Both the position numbers and the translations under genes were made by a program. Positions 6,001-8,559 of a DNA stretch of 8,559 bases are shown in pieces. The stretch's first letter is position 1; each line of letters begins with the position of its first letter. Source of the stretch: an uncultured Chloroflexaceae bacterium (GTDB lineage: Bacteria; Chloroflexota; Chloroflexia; Chloroflexales; Chloroflexaceae); assembly GCA_937141995.1 (NCBI GenBank), contig CAKZQX010000477.1:1-8559 (forward strand), read 5' to 3'. The notes under the pieces were generated by a model. The model had not been told where the DNA came from, did not search any database, and worked only from the letters and a program-made list of their open reading frames with translations.

Positions 6001-8296
6001 TATTGAAGCGCTCGTTGTAGATTGCGGCCAGGCGCGCGGCGCGCTGCGGATCTTCCCAGACCCAGGCGCTGAAGCGCTCCTTCAGTTGTTGCTGCTTATC
6101 CTGGGCGGCCAGGGTCTCGCTCTCGTTGAGGCGGCGCTGCTCGCGGCCATGCTCGCGCCAGGTGTCGTAGACCAGCGCCAGGCGACCATGCAGCGTCTCC
6201 TGAATGAGGCTGATGGCGTCCATGCGGGACGTGCCCCAGGTGCTGGTGGCATCGACACTGTGGCCGGCCCCGTGGTGGTCGGTGATCTCCCAGCGGGCCA
6301 GCGGCGCGTGGTAGGTGACGCTGCCGTGGCGGAAGGCCGGGAGGATGCTGCGGATAAAATCGGCCACATCCGCAGCGGGAATCCAGGTGGCCCCCAGGTT
6401 GGCGGTGATCTCGCCGGGGGCGAGCGGCGGCGGCAGGGCGGCTTCCAGGGCGGTGATATGGTGGGCGTACTGCGGATCGAGCGTGGCCATGGACTGGGCG
6501 GCGCGCAGCTTCGCGCGGATATTGCCGCTGAGATAGTCGTCGGCGGTGACATACTGCTCAACCGGGCCGGGCACGCGGTAGATCACCCCGTGCAGCGCGG
6601 TCAGCACGGCGGCGCGGGACTGCCCGCTCAGGGCGGCGATGCGATCCGGATCGACCGCGCCGATCTCGTCGAGGCAGACCAGCAGCGCATCCTGGGGACT
6701 GAGCCCATCGGCCTGGCGGCGCTGGGGGCGCACCGTGGGGCGCTGGAAGATAGCGGCCTTCTGCGCCATGGTGCCGCGCCGGGTCGTGCGAACGTTGGTC
6801 TCCAGCGCCAGGAGAAACGCCAGTTCGGGCAGGTCTTTGAGCAGGCGGCGATTGGCGCGGGCGTGGAGAACGCCATAGCGCAGCAGGAAGGCATCGTAGG
6901 TGCGGTTGAGTTCCTGCCGGGCGGTGGTCAGCGCCGCGGCATCGGCATCCGCGACCTCCAGCGCGATTACCTGCTTGGCGGCGGTGTAGAGCGCGTGCAT
7001 GGCCTCAGCGCGGGGGGATAATTGAGAATTGACAATGGACAATGGAGCATGATCGTCATCCGCAGCCACTGCCTGGTGGGGAGCAGGTGTGCTGCATGCT
7101 GCTTGCTGCATGCTGCTTGCTGCATGCGTGAGGATGGGCAGAGTTGCCAGGCGTTGCGCCAAAGCGTCGGCGATAGGCATGTCGGGGGGCGGGGCGACGT
7201 GCAGCCAGTGGTTGCCGCCCTTGACCGCGCAATACATGGTGCCGATGACATCCTGGGGATGCGCGGTGAAATGGGTCGAGACACGCATGCCACCGGCGGG
7301 AGTGTGCGCACGCCCATAGCGGCTGCCGGTGGTCAGGTGGAGCGTGTCCGCCGCGACGCGCGGCAGGTCGGCCCAGTCGCTGGCGATCCAGGGCGCATCG
7401 GCGTGCTCCTCGTCGGGGTGGTAGCGCTGCAGGAGAAGCAGATCGGTGCCCGCCGCGCTGCCGGCGTTGTCCTGGAAGACGCCGTTGGGCAGGCGCAGCG
7501 CCGCCAGCAGCCGGGCCTGCTGCGCAAACCAGGCGCGGGCGCGCCGGTCGGCCTTGTCGAGCGTGCCGTAGCTGGTGAGGAAGGCGACGATCCCACCGGG
7601 GCGCACCAGCGTGAGTGCCCGGGCAAAGAAATAGTCGTGCAGCGTGCGCGTCAGGTAGGGCTCCAGGTGCGGATCGGCCACGCCGATCTCGCTGAAGGGC
7701 ACATTGCTGATCGCCAGGTCGAAGTAGTCCTCCGGCAGCGTGGCCTGCTCAAAGCCGGTGCCCCCGAACAGGCGGACCTCCGGGTGGAGCAGCGCGAGGA
7801 TCTGGGCGGTGACCGGGTCCAGTTCGACCGCGACAATCTCGGCACGCCGGCGCAGGGCGGGCGGCATCAGGCTGATAAAGTGCCCAATGCCGGCGGCGGG
7901 CTCCAGGACGCGCAGGGTGGGCAGCCGCTCCAGGCCCAGGCGCATGAGCGCGTCCCAGATGGCGGCGACGATGGGCAGCGGCGTGTAGAAGGCGGTCAGG
8001 GCGGTGCGACGGATGCCGGCCTGCTCCGCGGCACTCGTGAGCGCGGCCAGGTCCGCGTTGGGGGTGAAGCGCCCGTTGCTGGTGTCGCCGGTGCGGGCGG
8101 CGTCGTCAAAGGCCCGGTTGAGCACGGCGGCCTCGGCGAAGGCGGTGTAGCGGGCCAGGATGTACTGCTCTTCGGCGGTGGGCGCGCGCCCTGCGCGCTC
8201 CAGGGTGCGTAGCAAGCGCAGGGCGGCGAGGTTGTGGGCGTAGCGCGCAGCGGCACCGCCCAGGTCGGCGAGATCGCCGGGGGCGAGGGTGAACAT
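3044..8296 (-). CDS. Giant DNA methyltransferase-SF2 helicase fusion (DarB-like)
   Basis: The ATG at 8296 has AGGAGA (minus strand, 8304-8309) about 8 nt upstream and gives 1750 residues. The frame stays open to an ATG at 8413, but those 39 codons would translate a tandem repeat and part of the two-hairpin element, so they are rejected. Methyltransferase half: FYTP (103-106), LEPAAGIGHF (131-140), VELDP (157-161) and SNVPF (197-201, an NPPF/Y-like motif IV). Helicase half: GHPVGAGKT Walker A (812-820), VDEAH (981-985), TGTPVANT (1031-1038), GSTAKMGTGMNVQ (1328-1340) and QREGRILRQG (1360-1369). A helical tail (about 1600-1655) and a Pro/Ala-rich linker (about 1695-1735) precede a terminal QTSMF. 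Similar proteins occur on plasmids, integrative elements and phages; P1 DarB protects DNA from type I restriction. Methylation and translocase roles are inferred. No nuclease motif is seen. Repeat-derived insertions lie near residues 391-428 and 1228-1271. Confidence 0.9.
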   Translation of the reverse strand: MFTLAPGDLADLGGAAARYAHNLAALRLLRTLERAGRAPTAEEQYILARYTAFAEAAVLNRAFDDAARTGDTSNGRFTPNADLAALTSAAEQAGIRRTALTAFYTPLPIVAAIWDALMRLGLERLPTLRVLEPAAGIGHFISLMPPALRRRAEIVAVELDPVTAQILALLHPEVRLFGGTGFEQATLPEDYFDLAISNVPFSEIGVADPHLEPYLTRTLHDYFFARALTLVRPGGIVAFLTSYGTLDKADRRARAWFAQQARLLAALRLPNGVFQDNAGSAAGTDLLLLQRYHPDEEHADAPWIASDWADLPRVAADTLHLTTGSRYGRAHTPAGGMRVSTHFTAHPQDVIGTMYCAVKGGNHWLHVAPPPDMPIADALAQRLATLPILTHAASSMQQAACSTPAPHQAVAADDDHAPLSIVNSQLSPRAEAMHALYTAAKQVIALEVADADAAALTTARQELNRTYDAFLLRYGVLHARANRRLLKDLPELAFLLALETNVRTTRRGTMAQKAAIFQRPTVRPQRRQADGLSPQDALLVCLDEIGAVDPDRIAALSGQSRAAVLTALHGVIYRVPGPVEQYVTADDYLSGNIRAKLRAAQSMATLDPQYAHHITALEAALPPPLAPGEITANLGATWIPAADVADFIRSILPAFRHGSVTYHAPLARWEITDHHGAGHSVDATSTWGTSRMDAISLIQETLHGRLALVYDTWREHGREQRRLNESETLAAQDKQQQLKERFSAWVWEDPQRAARLAAIYNERFNSIRLRQYDGSHLSLPGMNTSILRGGDLAPWQKDAVWQALQNPTSLIGHPVGAGKTFELLAIAHEARRMGLVSKPLVIVPNHLVEQWATEAHRLYPGMRVLAMSPDDFSQARRGVYLSRIATGDWDLVIAAHTSFTFLPVGPATLGRFIRQRIAALRRFLETVAAERDTRAHRRTIKEVERRIARYELQLKKEEAAISRDDARVITWDELGIDMLLVDEAHLFKNLEIETRMDRIAGVPRGGSRRAWDLWLKTWDLQRRGGRVVFATGTPVANTLAEVFIMMRYLQADLLERLDLAFFDAWVAAFAQVQMIFELRPDGSGFRMNTRLSTFVNLPELATLWRQCLNVRTAEQLNLPRPRLATGKPIPVIIPPAERLTAFVASLVARVDKIKNRQVTPDIDNMLRITGEGRLAALDIRLVRGGPEEPQCKINALVERVQQHYHATTDVRGAQLVFCDLATPRGRRDTPLHRDEGAVLHSDKCPVTSDEGGRDHSLSAALLTTHHSSLDTMEEQRQQNFVYDEIRDKLVARGLPRAEIAFIHEHATKTKREALFAAVRAGQVRVLIGSTAKMGTGMNVQERLIALHHLDAPWRPCDIEQREGRILRQGNTFAEVYVYQYITEGSFDAYLWQLLENKARFINQVLAAEITQRTADDVAEVVLTAAEMKALASGNPKVIQKIQLETELNRLERVYAVWRNGQHDLRWKQDHSARASARHTTHQQQLAAAIALRQAHPAQPFALTLVMPDQTTRTIRDRAAANKALQKTLKRWHTDYVVRTRTTQVEEEQVCGHYRGFALQIMLRWRTQKTPAAPDLWLVFPDTAPLPLGRVVTADDSDSLADIEEHLRGLEAQQRSTADDIARARQEHAEISARLAQPWDGLDTYQRVRQQLQRLDLDLSTTLKASLTNAADAPAPDTTPDDAGDIDALLAEISALTGAATPEPAPQSVPEPPAALPEPAAEPAPQAPVANPQSPKVAWHPDEQFIQTSMF
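3096..3130. repeat. Heptamer array inside the 3' end of the giant gene
   Basis: Five 7-bp units on the plus strand: GGGGATT, GGGGATT, GGCGACT, GGCGCTT and GGGGCGC. In the gene they encode about residues 1723-1734 (PQAPVANPQSP) of the proline-rich linker, just before the conserved-looking C-terminal tail. Confidence 0.75.
4483..4615. repeat. Composite heptamer insertion inside the helicase coding region
   Basis: The left part has AGTGATG (4491-4497), AGTGATG (4498-4504) and AGTGGTC (4505-4511). The right part has TCACTTG, TCACTGG, ACACTTG and TCACTAT (4551-4578). AGTGATGAG (left) and CTCATCACT (4548-4556) are inverted repeats. The block encodes about residues 1228-1271, which are Ser/His/Thr-rich (for example TTHHSSL) and lie between VFCDLATP and NFVYDEIRDKL of the C-terminal helicase lobe. 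The same AGTGATG heptamer forms the array upstream of the gene. Confidence 0.8.
7013..7126. repeat. Composite heptamer insertion after the methyltransferase domain
   Basis: Two families sit close together. The first is TAATTGA, GAATTGA, CAATGGA, CAATGGA (7019-7046). The second is GCTGCAT alternating with GCTGCTT over five units (7091-7125), a 14-bp higher-order repeat. They encode about residues 391-428 (including SSMQQAACS and PLSIVNSQLS), a low-complexity stretch between two regions that read like normal folded protein. Confidence 0.8.
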
Positions 8297-8303
8297 GGGA
8301 TTT

Positions 8304-8309
8304 TCTCCT
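8304..8309 (-). promoter_or_regulatory. Ribosome-binding site that fixes the giant gene start
   Basis: On the minus strand AGGAGA lies about 8 nt before the ATG at 8296. Only a few bases separate it from the end of the heptamer array at 8313. This supports starting at 8296 rather than at 8413. Confidence 0.75.
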
Positions 8310-8312
8310 ATC

Positions 8313-8371
8313 AGTGATGAGTGATGAGTGATGAGTGATGAGTGATGAGTGGTTAGTGATGAGTGGTTAGT
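8313..8371. repeat. Heptamer array (AGTGATG family) in the giant gene leader
   Basis: Five exact AGTGATG units (8313-8347), then AGTGGTT, AGTGATG and AGTGGTT (8348-8368), running into AGTGA at the edge of the two-hairpin element. It separates that element from the ribosome-binding site. The same heptamer is found in the internal insertion near 4491. Confidence 0.92.
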
Positions 8372-8430
8372 GAAACAGCGCCTGGACGATGCCAGACGCT
8401 GCCTGGGGACCACACCGGGAGGTGTGGTAG
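8372..8430. ncRNA. Two-hairpin repeated element, copy 2
   Basis: Bases 8372-8401 are identical to 110-139 and form the same first hairpin. The second stem, ACCACACC (8409-8416) with GGTGTGGT (8421-8428), closes a GGGA loop. Compared with copy 1 it has lost one pair and changed another from G-C to A-T, so base pairing is preserved. Both copies end GTGGTAG. It lies in the same orientation as copy 1, and antisense to and upstream of the giant gene. The family is not identified with certainty. Confidence 0.6.
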
Positions 8431-8445
8431 GAACCGGGCATGAAC

Positions 8446-8501
8446 GGGTGAAGGGGTGAGCGGGTGAGGCGAGGAGGCGAGGAGGCGAGGAGGCGAGCGG
8501 G
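8446..8501. repeat. Octamer array after hairpin element copy 2
   Basis: Seven 8-bp units: GGGTGAAG, GGGTGAGC, GGGTGAGG, three of CGAGGAGG, and CGAGCGGG. The unit changes gradually along the array, as expected from slippage combined with point mutation. Confidence 0.8.
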
Positions 8502-8506
8502 GCGGA

Positions 8507-8559
8507 CGGAAGACGGAAGACGGAAGACGGAAGACGGAAGACGGAAGACGGAAGACGGA
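8507..8559. repeat. Heptamer array (CGGAAGA family) running off the window end
   Basis: Seven exact CGGAAGA units followed by a partial unit at the last base of the window, so the array continues to the right. The perfect identity suggests recent expansion. Confidence 0.92.

Noticed and set aside
5438..8212. Long plus-strand open frames (5438-7021 and 7022-8212) opposite the giant gene
   Set aside because: They are Gly/Ala/Arg/Gln-rich antisense frames typical of GC-rich coding DNA, with no domain motifs. The minus strand carries clear methyltransferase and helicase motifs.
8297..8413. 39-codon N-terminal extension of the giant protein from an ATG at 8413
   Set aside because: It would translate the heptamer array (THHSSLI repeated) and part of the hairpin element. 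A good ribosome-binding site precedes the ATG at 8296 instead.

Overview
The window reads as a chromosomal accessory region of a GC-rich, repeat-rich bacterium. A filamentous Chloroflexota relative (the Chloroflexus/Roseiflexus kind) is my best guess. It rests on the GC-rich coding style, the many tandem arrays of 7-8 bp units, and the IS1-family element, but no marker gene proves it.

Layout. Positions 1-300 hold a 7-bp tandem array, a two-hairpin element and an 8-bp tandem array. Positions 299-684 are AT-richer and gene-free. They contain two perfect 54-bp direct repeats packed with palindromes, and a possible decayed third copy. Positions 685-1516 are a complete 832-bp IS1-family insertion sequence with 10-bp terminal inverted repeats and an 11-bp target duplication; its single-frame transposase is interrupted by one in-frame TGA. 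Positions 1528-2977 form a rightward unit: a leader with a 37-codon ORF whose 3' end lies in a strong intrinsic terminator, then a two-domain protein (SeqA-N-like plus RAMA/DUF2924-like), then an overlapping poly-gamma-glutamate hydrolase gene, then a second terminator.

Convergent to this, on the minus strand, a single gene fills 3044-8296. It encodes a 1750-residue fusion of an N6-adenine-type DNA methyltransferase and a superfamily 2 helicase, like the giant methylase-helicases of plasmids, phages (P1 DarB type) and integrative elements. Its upstream region (8297-8559) again holds tandem arrays and a second copy of the two-hairpin element.

The most striking signal is the 7-bp repeat family. 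At least five different heptamer families occur between genes, in the 5' leader of the giant gene and, in frame, at three places inside it. A 7-bp unit is not a multiple of 3, so any gain or loss of one unit in the coding arrays would break the reading frame. The second striking signal is the two-hairpin element: both copies share an identical first hairpin, while the second hairpin differs in sequence but keeps its pairing and a GNRA-type loop.

How the genes work together is uncertain. The giant protein is plausibly a DNA-modifying or anti-restriction factor of a mobile or defence region. The RAMA-like protein belongs to a fold linked to restriction-modification contexts. The hydrolase is a family known from phages and bacteria that degrade poly-gamma-glutamate. 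No integrase, replication or structural phage gene is visible in the window.
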